Shown: in pieces, positions 12,410-24,836 of the stretch
Layout: each line of letters opens with the position of its first letter
Position numbering within the stretch: the stretch's first letter is position 1
DNA from: Stramonita haemastoma
Taxonomy: Eukaryota > Mollusca > Gastropoda > Neogastropoda > Muricidae
Assembly: GCA_030674155.1 (NCBI GenBank)
Contig: CM060344.1
Coordinates: 22,341,612 to 22,404,111 of the forward strand
Reading direction: 5' to 3'
DNA: 62,500 bases
Notes under the pieces: model-generated
Told to the model about the DNA's origin: nothing
Seen by the model: only the letters and a program-made list of their open reading frames with translations
The model's database searches: none
Position numbers and translations under genes: made by a program

Positions 12410-12765
12410 TATTTTATTTATTTATTTATTCTTTTATATTGAGGATAATGGAATAAGCCCTCATGTGCTGTTTTACATCCAGTCCCCATGTGTATGCAGT
12501 TTTGTAAATCTTGTCATCTGTTCCCACTGGCACAGGATGGCCTACTGTTACGAAAAGCAGAACAGGATTTAACGTGAGCGCAGGATGTTCTGTGTGTGCT
12601 CGCACACGGGGCCTCGGTTTATAGTCTCATCTGAAGGACTTTTGGGAAGAGTGGAGTCAGCACTGATGTTAACTCCAGAGGAAAAATCCCCTTTAATGGG
12701 AATCGAACCTGGGTCGACAAATTGCAAGCGCAATGTTCTGACCACTAGGCTATCCAGTCCCCCAT
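12410..12765 (-). repeat. Complete tRNA-derived SINE, family A
   Basis: On the minus strand it starts with a tRNA-like head, A-box-like TAGCCTAGTGGTCAGAACAT and B-box-like CCAGGTTCGATTCCC. A body and the tail TTCCATTATCCTCAATATAA with (AAAT)n follow. It is about 350 bp long and is the best reference copy in the window for the shorter fragments. Confidence 0.85.
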
Positions 12766-13154
12766 TGGTCCATTTAAATGAAAGGTAAAGAACTTAATTT
12801 GAAAACCCCAAAACCCTGAGAAAGGCAGAACAGAGAGAGGAATGGAAGGAACTGGTTGTCAAGTCCAGACATAGATAGATAGATAGATAGATAGAATTTA
12901 TGGAATCAACCTTATTTCAAGTATTATTTCCTTGTGTCTAAATAGCTTTTATTCTGTCTCTGTAACTTATCTTAGGTCATGTGGCTCTGGTAGTCTATCC
13001 TCTTGCGTCAGTCATGGGTGGCAACTTATCAGAGCCAGCATGATGAAGCTGTAGAACTCTCAACAGTTGTTTGTTAACAGGTTGTAAGTTATCAAAACAT
13101 GTGTGCCACAGCTTTCCCTAGCTCAGTAGCTGTGTAACAGGTGGTAACTTATCA

Positions 13155-13156
<2 letters not shown>

Positions 13157-13198
<42 letters not shown>

Positions 13199-13276
13199 TG
13201 TGTGTGAGAGAGAGAGAGAGGAGAGAAGAGAGAGGAGAAGAGAAGAGGAGAGAGAGAGAGTAGAGAGAGAGGAGAG
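13157..13276. repeat. (GT)n-(GA)n microsatellite
   Basis: About 50 bases of GT followed by impure GA/GAGAA repeats. Confidence 0.95.
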
Positions 13277-14347
13277 GCTACCTCTCAGTGACTCACAGTT
13301 GGTAGTTTATTCAGTTATTGATCGGAGCTCTTGTGTCAAAAATTAGCGTCAGATGGAAAACAACATTCAGTCAGTCCCCACATTTGGAGCACTACAGAGC
13401 GTGTGTTAGAATAATAATAAACCAAGTGGGGAATGATTTACTAATAGTGGAGTGTCCTTTTTTTTCTGTAGGACTTTCTCTTTTGGCTTTTGATTTTTCC
13501 TTCTACTGTTATTTCTTTCTCATGCATTGCATCTCATTGAATGAATTGATCCTTCCAGTTCCACTTGTATTTCTTTTTGAAGAAACTGTTTTTATAAGCC
13601 TGAAAGTTGGTAATTTTTTATGCGGTAACCTCAGGGTTGTGTGAAATTTTCTTTTGTCATTCGCTCCCCCCCCCCTCCCCCCCCTTTTTTGTTGTTGTTT
13701 TATTATTTTTTTTATGACATTTAAATTGAAAAGCAACAACAAAAACTGAATGTGTATACTGTATTAAATGTGGGTGTGTATACATGTTAGAATTGTTATA
13801 TTGTGTTCAGTGTACAGTTTGTGCAATTTCTTTACAAATTAGGCAATGCTGTTGCCGTACACGTTTCCAAGCAGTATGTTCTTGTTTTACATAGATCTAC
13901 AACTCGGAAGTTCTGTAGTTTTATTATTTGTTGAGCTTGTTGCAGTGCATAAGGATCATTTGAAAGTTCTTCTGAAGTCGGAGTATGGCTGCCTGTGTGG
14001 TGAGGTACTAGAAAATAGTCATACACGCAAACTTTTCATCCAGTATAATTTCCATTTTCACAGCGAGTGTTTCCCTGGTGGGATGGAGTGAGATAGGCCT
14101 AGAGTGCATATTCTGGGTGACCCCCAAGGTTGTTAGGTTGTGAGGAACAGACAACAACAAATTGATATGAAAATGATCTTGAAGGCAGAAGTGAGATTAT
14201 ATTTTCCCCATTTTAGTTAGTTTTTTTAAAGAAAAACTTTCATTTCATTAGTCTGGTGAATCTTGCAGAAATTTGTTTCCAATGAATTGATGGTGAATTC
14301 ATCTTCAAAGAAAGTGCCTACTGAAGGGATGAAAAACTTTTATATAT

Positions 14348-16007
14348 GAGACAGTGCCAAAAGGTTGTGGTGGCGGACCCTACTGTGTTTGATAAGAAAA
14401 ATAAACTACTTAGAATATTTTTTACTTTGGTTGGTTGTGTAATTCTATCAGCTTATACCATAAAAAGATATATGCCACAATATTAGGAAGATGGGTTTTG
14501 GTAGATTTGATAAAATTGATGTTTGTATTGAGAAAATGGTCAAAATTGACCAATCCAAAATGGGACATTTACTGATAGGTCATAAACATTGTGTCTCTAC
14601 AGCCATTCTAAGTTTCAAACAAAAATGTAAACATATGGAACAATTAAAACATACCTTTGCCAACATTTTCATCCCTAAATCACATGTGCATGCTTTTTGG
14701 TGAAGTTTGATCACATCAGAAAGTTGAACTGGTCAGTTATGACTCATCATGTCCAAGAGACATGTCACCTCATGTGCTTCTTGTTGCTTTTTGCCATGTA
14801 TGGAAATAATGCAACATCTTAAATTTATTAAATTAAGATGTGTCAGTAACACAATAAACCCATTTAGGAAGATGTTCAGTTTGCACATTTTTCAAAAACA
14901 GAATAAATCTTCCGTGTTCTGAATTCATGTCCAGTCATCATATCCAACCATCTTGCGGTAAAAAATTTATGTGCTGCCTGTCTCTGCCAATTGTAGTCTG
15001 TTTACAACCACCAGGTCACATGTTCCTCCAAAGAAACAAAACCAGGAGCATATGGTGTGAGACAAGTGAAATATTGGTCAGTGTATAGTCATGTCCACTG
15101 CTGTTTGCATCATCATAACTGACATAGGAATGGTCTCTGCATGCATTTGAAGCACTGTCAAACACAAAAACATGGATTGTCATGAAGCACACACAAGATT
15201 AATGCTTTTATTCACTTTTCTTGAATTCCTGTCGTGTCTAAGTCATCACCGACAGCTGTACAGAAATGTCCACAATCATAACGACGCATTCATTTTATCA
15301 GCCATGTAAAGCAGTGATCAAAAGCTGATGAACTTTACTCATTGGGTTTGTTTTGCCTAGTGATATTGCAGACCATGATTTAAGGGGTCATCTCAATGGT
15401 GGATTTAATGAAAAAGATTTTATTGTGCTTTTCATGTCCATGTCATAACTGACAGCCATTCTTTCTTTCAAAACACACACACACACACACAAAACGTATT
15501 AAAGAGAACCTGACTGCTTGTGAGTGCTTCATTGTCTTTAAAATGGGCATATTGAACTGTTTCATGCTCTATGGCAGCTGCAGTAGAAGTTTGCATGACA
15601 TAAGAAAAAGTACAAACATAAACTTGTGTCAGTTATGATGATGGACATGAAAAGTGTACTCCATTCACCAGTTAAAATTGACAAAATCACTGAAATTTCT
15701 TCATCATTATAGTAGTGTCTATCTTTCATAAAAGTCCCTGTTTCATGACCTTTGCTCAGCTGTAACTGTACAATTGTAGACATTTTTTCATGTCCAGCAT
15801 CATAACTGACTTTTTGTGGGTGGTCTGACATCACCCATTTTATCAGAAAAAAATAATGCATAAGTTATCTATTGCTTTTAGTTTTCATACACTGATACAG
15901 GTAAATGGTTTACCTTTCAAACATTACAGAGAATTTTATATGATTTCACCTTTGAAATTCTATGACCCGTGTACCGTTTTTTTTGCACGACCTTTTGGCA
16001 CTGTCTC
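14348..16007. mobile_element. 1.66 kb TIR element with dispersed TCATAACTGAC motifs
   Basis: The ends are inverted copies: GAGACAGTGCCAAAAGGTTG at the left and CGACCTTTTGGCACTGTCTC at the right. The interior has no supported open frame. It carries repeated CATGTCC and TCATAACTGAC (or GTCAGTTATGA) blocks in both orientations, at about 14735, 15089, 15110, 15440, 15632 and 15795. I take this to be a non-autonomous DNA transposon whose internal motifs could be transposase-binding sites. The superfamily is not recognised, and no clear target duplication is visible. Confidence 0.65.
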
Positions 16008-16796
16008 CATTATTTTATGAGTGTTACATATTCGCTCAACTTTGTACCTTTATTTGTAGTTGTGGACAAATTCTCTTTAGAAAGTATTTATTGGTTAGCA
16101 GCGTTGGTGTTATCTGATTAAAAGTCGTTTCTGCCTCATTATTGGCTTTCCCCTGTGAAAAGAGTGAGATTTTGTCAGCAGGCCTGTGGAATACCAGAAG
16201 ACTGCTGTTAAACAGAAACCTTGTCTCTCATTGAGTTTGTCACTTCCACCCGCTGCAAACTTCACACTCAGATTCTTTTCTTTCTTCACACTGCTTCAAA
16301 GTTAGAGGTGAGAAAGCAACGAAGATATGTTGGCCGGGATGTGTTTGTATTTGTTTTATTTTGTTTCTGAAACATCGCAACAGGCTTAAGTACTAAGACT
16401 GTGAAAGTACGGAGTTCCTGTTTAGGAGGATTGCTATACTAAAGTAGGCTGTGCTGGAGTCTGCACTACTGTGATAGTTTTCTGTTCAGCTGACAGGGAA
16501 AAAATTTTTTTTAAAGGCAAGTGATTGTGCTCTCTGAAGCCTTAGAATACTGGAAGGAAACAGTTTTGCACTTGACTCAAAACAGGCCTAACTTTTGGTT
16601 GAAGGAAAATCAGAGCAAAGCCTGGAGTCACCTGCCTATCATTGTATCAAGTTAGTTTGTTTATTCTTTGATTCAAGACAGCTGAAAAGAGTGAAATAAG
16701 TCATTAAACAGTTGGAATAGCCACTAGACTGCTGTAAACAGTTTATTATTCATTTGAATGGCTAACTTACTAAGTTACTGAGTTTTCTGGTAGATC

Positions 16797-18331
16797 CAGG
16801 GTTCGCGCTAGGATTTTTTAAAACCTGTACTGCGAGTTGCCATTTCAGAGATATCTTGACCAACTCCCCCAAAATCGGTCCCCAGAAAATAAAATCCTGT
16901 ACGTACTGTGAACAAAACGAAACTGTTCAGTGAGGAGAGGGGGGGGGGGGGGGATTGTTCGGTGGCAAAACTAAATCTAAATTGAATGCAAATATCTCAA
17001 ACTTTGACTGCCGTGCTGCTGCCACTGGCTTCTTGGGCACGAAGCCACGCAGGAAATGGCATTTTTTCATAGCGCCTGTGTCACTGTTGTGTCAGTCTGT
17101 TGTTTTGCATGACATCATTCGTGTGACTTATATTCTTCTTTCTTGTTTCTATGCTTAGTGCTCATCTAGATCTTTTGTTCAATTTAGATTTAGTTTACGA
17201 CTCTTCTCTCTCAAAGCAACGCGCAAATTCATAGTCATAGACCCTCTGCTTTTCGCATTTTGTAAGATCAGGCCATCGTGTGCCGGTGGGAACAGATGAC
17301 ATTTACGAAACTGCATACACACAGGGACTGGATGTAAAAAAAGCACAGGAGTGCTTATTCCATTATCCTTGATATAAAAGATTAAAAGAATAAAGAATAA
17401 ATAAATCTAGGTCCTATTTACTCATTGTGAATGGAAGTCACTGTCATGCCGAGAAGAGCACGAAGCTCTATTCTTTCACAGTAAAGCTTGCTGTTCTGCG
17501 TGCTAGGCTAATGAGGCTGCGCCAAAGATGTTCGTGGAAGGGGTGGGAAGGGGTAGGTGCGTAAGCACAGTACAGGTGCATGACAGTTGCACCTACCCTT
17601 CCCACCCTTCCCACGAACATCTTGGCGCAGCCTCATTAGCGCGCATGAACAGCAAGCTTTACTGTAAAGAATAGAGCTTCGTGCTCTTCTCGGCATGACA
17701 ATGACTTCCATTCACATGAGTAAATGGGGCTAGATTTATTCATTCTTTATTCTTTTAATCTTTTATATCGAGGATAATGGAATAAGCACTCCTGTGCTTT
17801 TTTTACATCTAGTCCCCGTGTGTATGCAGTTTTGTAAATGTCATCTGTTCCCACCGGCACACGATGGCCTGCTCTTACGAAAAGTGAAAAGCGGAGGGTC
17901 TATGACTGAATTTGCACGTTGCTTTGAGAGAGAAGAGTCGAAAACTAAATCTAAAATTGAACGAAAGATCTAGATGAGCGCTAAGCATAGAATCAAGAAA
18001 GAAGAATATAAGTCACACGAATGATGTCATGCAAAACAATGGACTGACACAGACAGTGACACAGGCGCTAGGAAAAAAAATCCTATTTCCTGCGTGGCTT
18101 CATGCCCAAGAAGCGAGTAACAGCAGCATGGCAGTCAAAGTCTGAGAGATTTGCGTTCAATTTAGATTTGCTGCCGAACAATCCCCCCCTCCCCCCACTG
18201 AATAGTTTCGTTTTGTTCACAGTACATACCAGATTTTATTTTCTGGGGCCCGATTTTGGGGGAGTTGGTCAAGATATCTCTGAAATGGCAACTGGCAGTA
18301 CCGGTTTTAAAAAATCCTGGCGCGAACCCTG
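16797..18331. repeat. 1.5 kb inverted repeat (two head-to-head element arms)
   Basis: The left arm (16797-17560) and right arm (17589-18331) are inverted copies of the right 760 bp of the element at 8529-9457, separated by about 28 bases. The outer ends are CAGGGTTCGCGC and GCGCGAACCCTG. Each arm carries the same SINE family A fragment, at about 17245-17405 and 17745-17900. The flanks (AGATC and AATTT) do not match, so no target duplication is visible. It lies in the YTHDF intron, so the nascent transcript could fold into a hairpin of about 740 bp. Confidence 0.88.
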
Positions 18332-18439
18332 AATTTAGTGGATTTTGGCAGAGTTTCAGCTTATATTCCATTTTTTAATAAAGTCAGAACTAATCTGCCT
18401 TGCAGAAACTGGCTTGAAATGACTATTGTTTTACGAAAA

Positions 18440-18473
<34 letters not shown>

Positions 18474-18494
18474 AGAATGTGATACAGACATTAT

Positions 18495-19400
18495 GTATGG
18501 GTATTTGTAATACTGTTCTTTATGCTATTGTATCTGTAATACAGACCCTCATACTAGGTCATATGACATTTGGGTATCTGTGAAGCAGACCCTTGCACGT
18601 GAGGTGTTGAGTATAGATCTATGAATCAGACCCTCATGTCAGGGTATCTGATGTTCGGGTATCCTTGATACAGACCCTAATGCTAGGGTATCTGATATTT
18701 GGGTATCCTTGATACAGATCCTAATACTAGGGTATCTGATGATTGGGTATCCTTGAGACAGATCCTAATGCTGGGGTGTCTGATGTTTGGGTATCCTTGA
18801 TAGAGATCCTTATGCTAAGGTATCTGATGTTTGAGTATCCTTGATACAGATCCTTTGCTCGGGTATCTGATGTTTGGGTATCCTTGATACAGATCCTCTT
18901 GCTCGGGTATCTGATGTTTGAGTATCCTTGATACAGATCTCTTGCTAGGGTATCTGATGTTTGGGTATCCTTGATACAGATCCTCTTGCTCGGGTATCTG
19001 ATGTTTGGGTATCCTTGATACAGATCCTTTTGCTCGGGTATCTGATGTTTGGGTATCCTTGATACAGATCCTTTTGCTCGGGTATCTGATGTTTGGGTAT
19101 CCTTGATACAGATCCTCTTGCTCGGGTATCTGATGTTTGAGTATCCTTGATACAGATCCTCTTGCTCGGGTATCTGATGTTTGGGTATCCTTGATACAGA
19201 TCCTTTTGCTCGGGTATCTGATGTTTGGGTATCCTTGATACAGATCCTTTTGCTCGGGTATCTGATGTTTGGGTATCCTTGATACAGATCCTCTTGCTAG
19301 GGTATCTGATGTTTGGGTATCCTTGATACAGATCCTCTTGCTGAGGTATCTGATGTTTGAATATCCTTGATACAGATCCTCATGCTAGGCCAGGTATCTA
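18495..19400 (+). repeat. 44-bp minisatellite
   Basis: About 20 copies of a 44-bp unit containing GGGTATCTGATGTTTGGGTA and TCCTTGATACAGATCC. Copies in the middle (18840-19330) are nearly identical, while those at the left edge are strongly diverged. The unit itself contains two related halves (GGGTATCTGATG and GGGTATCCTTGA). Confidence 0.95.
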
Positions 19401-19699
19401 TAATAATATACACTCTCATGCTTGGGGGTGTGATAAAACAGACCCTCATGCTATTGCTAGAGAATCCCTATAACACAGACCTGTACGCTGAAAATCACCA
19501 TACAGACCCCCCTTATGTTAGGGTATCTCGGTTTGGTTATGTGAAAAGACCACCTGGCCTCTACAGAATTCCAATTTGGGATTGAAAGTGATAAATTATA
19601 AAATACGGAAGACATTTCTCATCACTAACCTGTGGCAAGTTTTGTTTGTTGTTGTTAAAAGTCTGATTTTCCTGCGAATGTTTCTTCTTTTTAAAGTTA

Positions 19700-19985
19700 A
19701 AGTTAAAGTCTGTCCCGAGCCTAAGGCTCATCAGGCCGGTGCTTATCCCGGTTTCTGTGGCGTTAAGCGACTGAGAGTCATAGACTCCCCCCTGGATAGG
19801 ACGCCAGTCTATCGCAGGGTTAACCCCCAACACAAGGTTGGTACCCCTTTTACACCTGGGTGGGGTGAGAAAATAGCCATAAAGTGCCTTTTCCAAGGGC
19901 ACAACGCCATAGCCTGAAAGCTGGGATCGAACCCGCAACCTTTAGATTACGAGTCCAACACCCTAACCACTAGACTACAGCAGCG
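19700..19985 (-). repeat. tRNA-derived SINE, family E
   Basis: On the minus strand it has a tRNA-like head (TAGTGGTTAGGGTGTTGGAC, B box GGGTTCGATCCC). A body with AACCCTGCGATAGACTGGCG and CCGGGATAAGCACCGG follows, then an (ACTTTA)n-like tail. I recall this body from SINEs in many marine invertebrates, possibly one of the deeply conserved SINE domains; I cannot confirm which. Confidence 0.75.
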
Positions 19986-20123
19986 GCTTTCTTCTTCTTA
20001 TTGATAGTTTTTAAAGTTGCTATGTAGGAGAGTGCTTGTGCAGGGGTGAATAAGGAGAGTTATGAGATGAGCAGCGTCAGCGCTGATATTCTGAAAGTAA
20101 CCAAATGTGTAATCTGCTTGCAG

Positions 20124-20153
20124 GATAGCCGACGCGGAGGTCGACACAACTAA
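20124..20153 (+). CDS. YTHDF: Terminal coding exon of YTHDF (9 codons plus stop)
   Basis: After the acceptor CTTGCAG, the sequence reads DSRRGGRHN and a TAA stop in phase 0. It therefore continues directly from the SQRGGR ending of the exon that closes at 6352. Human YTHDF proteins likewise end with a short basic tail after EKRQEEE, so length and composition fit. The intron is 13,771 bases (6353-20123). If this exon were not used, translation would read into the intron for about 70 codons of hydrophobic sequence before a stop at 6562; that readthrough tail is unlike the family. Confidence 0.85.
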   Translation, partial: DSRRGGRHN

Positions 20154-21815
20154 AGTGGTGCTGCAGGGCAGCATTGCCTGCTGGGAAGAACTAGATACGC
20201 CACCAGCTGTCCCTCAGGATTTTGTGCATCGTACACGCTTGCACAAACCTCACATTTCTTCTTCTCCTTGTCCGTGCTTCTATGGAAACAGTTTTTTTTT
20301 GTGGGTTTCGGATTTTTTTTTCCTCCTGCCTCTTAAAATTGTAAAACTTTCTTATCTTTGAAGAATGTAGTTCATGTAGCTGGCTCTATCTTTAGATTTC
20401 ACGTGAAGTGATTTTTTTTTTTTTCCCTTCTCCTCCTCCTCCTCCTCCTCCTCTTCATCTCTTTTTACTCCCCCGCACCCCCCTCCACCACTTCCATCTC
20501 TGTGAATCGTGGCTTGGTATTGCGTCTTCAAACTGCACAGTCTGTCGGCTGCTTCTGATTGGCGGACCACCTGCTCCGCCCCGCCCCCCCAAGCAGGAGG
20601 AAACAGCTGTGCAGCTGTCATACCAACCGTTTGTGTGTGTGCATTGTGTCAACTATTCTACAGGTATAGCGGATCATCTTTCCTGGTTCCCCCCACCCCA
20701 CCAAACGTCCATGATCAATCTTTTTCCCTTCCCTTGTGGTGTCAGATTTCCTTTTTGGAGCCTTGGTGAGAGAGCTTAGCCTTTCATATTGCATTGACTG
20801 TGGGTATATTGCTGAGACAGCTTCAGAAAAACAAACATATAAACGAATTCAGGTTTAAAAACAGGAAAAAAAAACAAACAAAAAACAAAAACAACAACTT
20901 GCAGACAGACAACCCCAGAAAGTTCAGTTTTGTTAAATAGTGTTAACTGTGTGGAAATACTGCATGATACTGCATTGTGTGGGGTCTTGTGCCCAAGACC
21001 TTTTTGTTTTCGGGGAGGGTGCTCGGAGTGCACCTACAGCTCTTCTTCAAAACAAACAAGACCAGACTTACAGCATGTTTTAAAGACCTCTCCAAGGATC
21101 TTTCAGTGATTTTTTTTTTTTTTTTTTTTTTTGCCAACTTGTTGACTTCTACCAGTTTTTTGTTTTTTTTAAACAAACAGAAAAAAAACCCTTTTGTGTG
21201 GACGCTTTCTAGACACTTGGCGACCAACTGGTGAAATAACACACACAGTGCTTTTTTCCTTCCTTTTTTTTTTTTTTTTTTGTGAGAGACTTTTTTATAT
21301 GAACTAGATCATACTTGACTGCAATCAATTATTGATTTCCCAATAGACTTCAAAAAGAAAAATGTTGAGCGTATATGTGATCGAACTGGCCGCTGCTTTC
21401 TTTTGTTACTGGCCAATGTTTGCTGAAACTGGCTGTTGTGTACGGACATACGGACTTCTCAAAGAAAACAAAAAAAAACACGAATTGATATAAATGGAAA
21501 AAAAAAAAAATAAAAAAAAAAATAATAATAGACATACTGTTTTAATTTACTGTGTATCCTTACCTACATACTGTTGACCTTTTTTTAATTTTTTTTTTTT
21601 TTTTTTTTTAAAGTGTTGCTGATTGTGATTAGTGACAAAGAAGACTTCAGAGAGAGGTAGCTGAATCAAGGGACTCATCATTGTGTGAAATTATTTCAGA
21701 GAGCAAGTGGAAGCCTCAACACTACTCGACAGGATGCCGGCAAGCTCGTGCCCAAGGGGGGATAATAGAACTTGTGTTCTTAAATTCCCAAATAAAACTG
21801 TAAAGCATACGTTTG
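20154..21815 (+). other. YTHDF: Probable 3' UTR of YTHDF
   Basis: The stretch follows the TAA at 20151-20153 and contains no convincing reading frame. It holds several T, A and C homopolymer runs. Its end is inferred from the AATAAA at 21791 followed by a GT-rich tract. Use of an earlier site cannot be excluded. Confidence 0.6.
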
Positions 21816-21836
21816 GTGTCTTGTGTCTTGTTTGAG
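21791..21836 (+). promoter_or_regulatory. Polyadenylation signal with GU-rich downstream element
   Basis: AATAAA at 21791-21796 is followed 18-40 bases later by a tract rich in TTGGTGTCTTGTGTCTTG, the usual arrangement around a cleavage site. This predicts mRNA cleavage near 21810 and a 3' UTR of about 1.65 kb for the YTHDF gene. Confidence 0.6.
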
Positions 21837-21879
21837 TTTTGAAAGGTTACAGTCATTTGTGCTGCTGCTTGTTCAATCG

Positions 21880-22090
21880 CGAGTGGAGAGAGAGATGTGC
21901 TTTGCTGTGGTGTGGTATGGTGTGTGTGTGTGTGAGTGAGTGAGAGAGTGAAGAGATGTGTTGTGCTGTCTGTGCTGTGATTGTGTGTGGGTGTGTGTTT
22001 GTGTGTGGGTGAAGTGATGTGTTGTGTGGGTGAAGTGATGTGCTGTGTGTGGGTGTGTGTGACACAGAGAGGTGTGTGTATGTGTGTCTT
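21880..22090 (+). repeat. Degenerate GTGTG-rich minisatellite
   Basis: Repeats such as GGGTGAAGTGATGTGTTGTG occur within GT-rich sequence. The long Thr/His frames on the minus strand are artefacts. Confidence 0.8.
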
Positions 22091-22309
22091 CCTTTTAAGT
22101 CTATCCACTAAAAAGTGATTTTAGACAAATTATTTGGGGGGGGGGGGGGGGATGTCTGTGTGACAGGTGAATGGAGGATATAAAAATAGAAATTTAAAAA
22201 AAAAAAAATTTTAAAATAATTTTAAAAATGGTCTAATTATCAGTAACGCTTGAACCATAAAAAAGGACAAATAGAAGCAAGTAAACTAGTAAATAATGCT
22301 ACAATATCT

Positions 22310-22480
22310 GTGTGTGTGCGTGCGCGCAGAAGCGTGCTGAGCGCGCTTGCATGCATGTGTGTGGCGTATGTGTGTGTGTGAGTGTGACTGTGTGTGCGAT
22401 GTGTGTGACTGTGCGTGTGTGTGTGTGACTGTGTGTGCGTGCGTGTGTGTGTGCATGTGTGTTGTGTGTGTGTGTGTGTT
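22310..22480 (+). repeat. Impure (GT)n array
   Basis: GTGTGTGACTGTGTGTGCGT-type repeats over about 170 bases. Confidence 0.85.
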
Positions 22481-22489
22481 TTAATAAGG

Positions 22490-23400
22490 CAATAATTATC
22501 ACGGTAAAATTGAAATGTTATCAAAACAAGAAAAAGCTAAAGTCCAAAACTAAACTAAACGGGCAACTGGACTTTGAAGCAAACATTCACAAATTCTGAA
22601 CATTAATGAAAAATCACTGAAAACATTTTCTAATGAACAATCGGGAATATTGGGCAGATAGGTTTTTAAAACTTTACATTAAAAAATCAAATGAAAAATT
22701 GAAATGTTTTCACCACAACAGCACGTAACGCCTGTCACAAATTTTGTTTTAAATGCATTTAGCTTTAGTCTATAAAGTAGCGAGATTACTTGTCTGAGCT
22801 TCGCCATACTATAATGTGGAAAATTCGAAAATTATATTTTTTAAGTTATAAGCCTTTGCAATATGATGTTTAGAAATGCTACCAAAATCTTTAATAATTT
22901 CATTTCATTCTTGGATTCTTTTTCCAATAGATTGTAAGTCTCAGAAATTGAGAGATGTGGTGTGTGTGTGTAAAAAGCGAAAAGATGTTGCTGTGCTGTG
23001 CTGTATTGTGTGTGTGCATGTTTAGACTGAAGATAATGTTTGAATGCTTACATTGTCTTTGTTTGAAAATTGAATACACAGAATTTTAATTCTGCATTCT
23101 TGATAGAACAGAAGGAGGTTGTAATTTTATTCACTGCCTTATTCCAGCAGTCTGAAACTGGTAATGGTTCGAATTGGTTTGGACTTTTGGTAAACAAAAT
23201 TGCACTACAAGATTATTGAAATAAGAAAGTGCTGTAACAGGTTACACTGTGCAATACTATAGTTCGGTGTGCTTGAAATGATGAGGAATATGCAGCAGAC
23301 AAAACACATGCCCCTCTCCTCCCCCTCCCCCATTGAGAGGTTATTGGCTCTGTCAGTGTAGTTGGTGGCCCTACTGCCTGGATATTTAGATTTTCTTTTT
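22490..23400. other. AT-rich intergenic stretch, nothing recognised
   Basis: No frame, repeat family or RNA structure that I can support. Confidence 0.5.
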
Positions 23401-23406
23401 TAATTT

Positions 23407-23819
<413 letters not shown>

Positions 23820-24471
23820 GTGTAGTGGTGTGTTTGAACAAATTATGCTTCTTGCATTACAGAAATGGCATGCCAGATGTTGAGTGTAATCTGTTTCTTT
23901 AGTACGATGCATGTTGTTACAAGTACCAGTGGTCATTTTATGCCTGTTTGATGAGGTCAAGTGCACTCTTGTATTCATAACCAATGCTGAAATATATATG
24001 TGCAGCCTGAAAGTATTTTTTGGAACAAGATATTGAATTTATCTACCCAAATCTTGCCAGTTACCAAACAACAAGAGAGTTTTGACATAACAAAAGAAAG
24101 TTAGAAAAGTGCTAAAATTGCTATGTAGCCAATGTTACTGTGTACGTATACTGGGAAAAGAGGATTTATCTCTCTTAAAGTAGGGATCTAAAGTGTTAAC
24201 TCCCCTACATGAAGGGAAAGAACCCTTCATTTCCCTACATCTCCACGAATTCGCGGAAATCCGTGAAAAAGAAGAAGAAGAAAAAAAGAAAAATAGAGAA
24301 AAATAATGAAACCCACAGAGAACCAGTCAAGGGATAGGATGTAACACTTCCATGCTGAGTATTTCCCTTCTCTTTTTTACATCACCAGTCTGCTAGGTAT
24401 CCGTTGACAGAAGGTAGTTGCAGCTGTAGGCCTAAGGCAGAGAGGGGTGAAGAGGGATGATAGGAAGAGAA

Positions 24472-24594
24472 GGAGGGGGGGGGGGGGGGGGGGGGGGGTC
24501 TTTCACTGGCTGCTCCACTTCCGCCATGTATGGGGACAGAGAGCAATGTTTACATAACAATTGGCAGGCTGACCAGCCTGCCCTTTCTCTCTCT

Positions 24595-24683
<89 letters not shown>

Positions 24684-24689
24684 CTCCCC

Positions 24690-24741
<52 letters not shown>

Positions 24742-24742
24742 A
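24472..24742. repeat. Poly(G), (CT)n, poly(C) and (CA)n compound tract
   Basis: A G run at 24474-24498 is followed, after about 90 bases, by CT repeats from 24588 to 24728 broken by a C run, then a short CA repeat. It lies 95 bases upstream of the ATG at 24837. Confidence 0.95.
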
Positions 24743-24836
24743 ACGGGAGTGGCTTCCCTTGCTTGGCTGCCAGCAAGACGCTTTCTCTCCAGTTGTGAGT
24801 AAAGTTTTTCCTTTTCTTCAAGTATTCGTGTCCAAA

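Noticed and set aside
18540..19390. CRISPR-like array
   Set aside because: The whole 44-bp unit is repeated with no unique spacers, and the DNA is metazoan.
24795..24822. GTGAGT...CAAG as a small intron before the ATG at 24837
   Set aside because: Only 28 bases, too short for a metazoan spliceosomal intron. Either site might pair with something further away, but not with each other.
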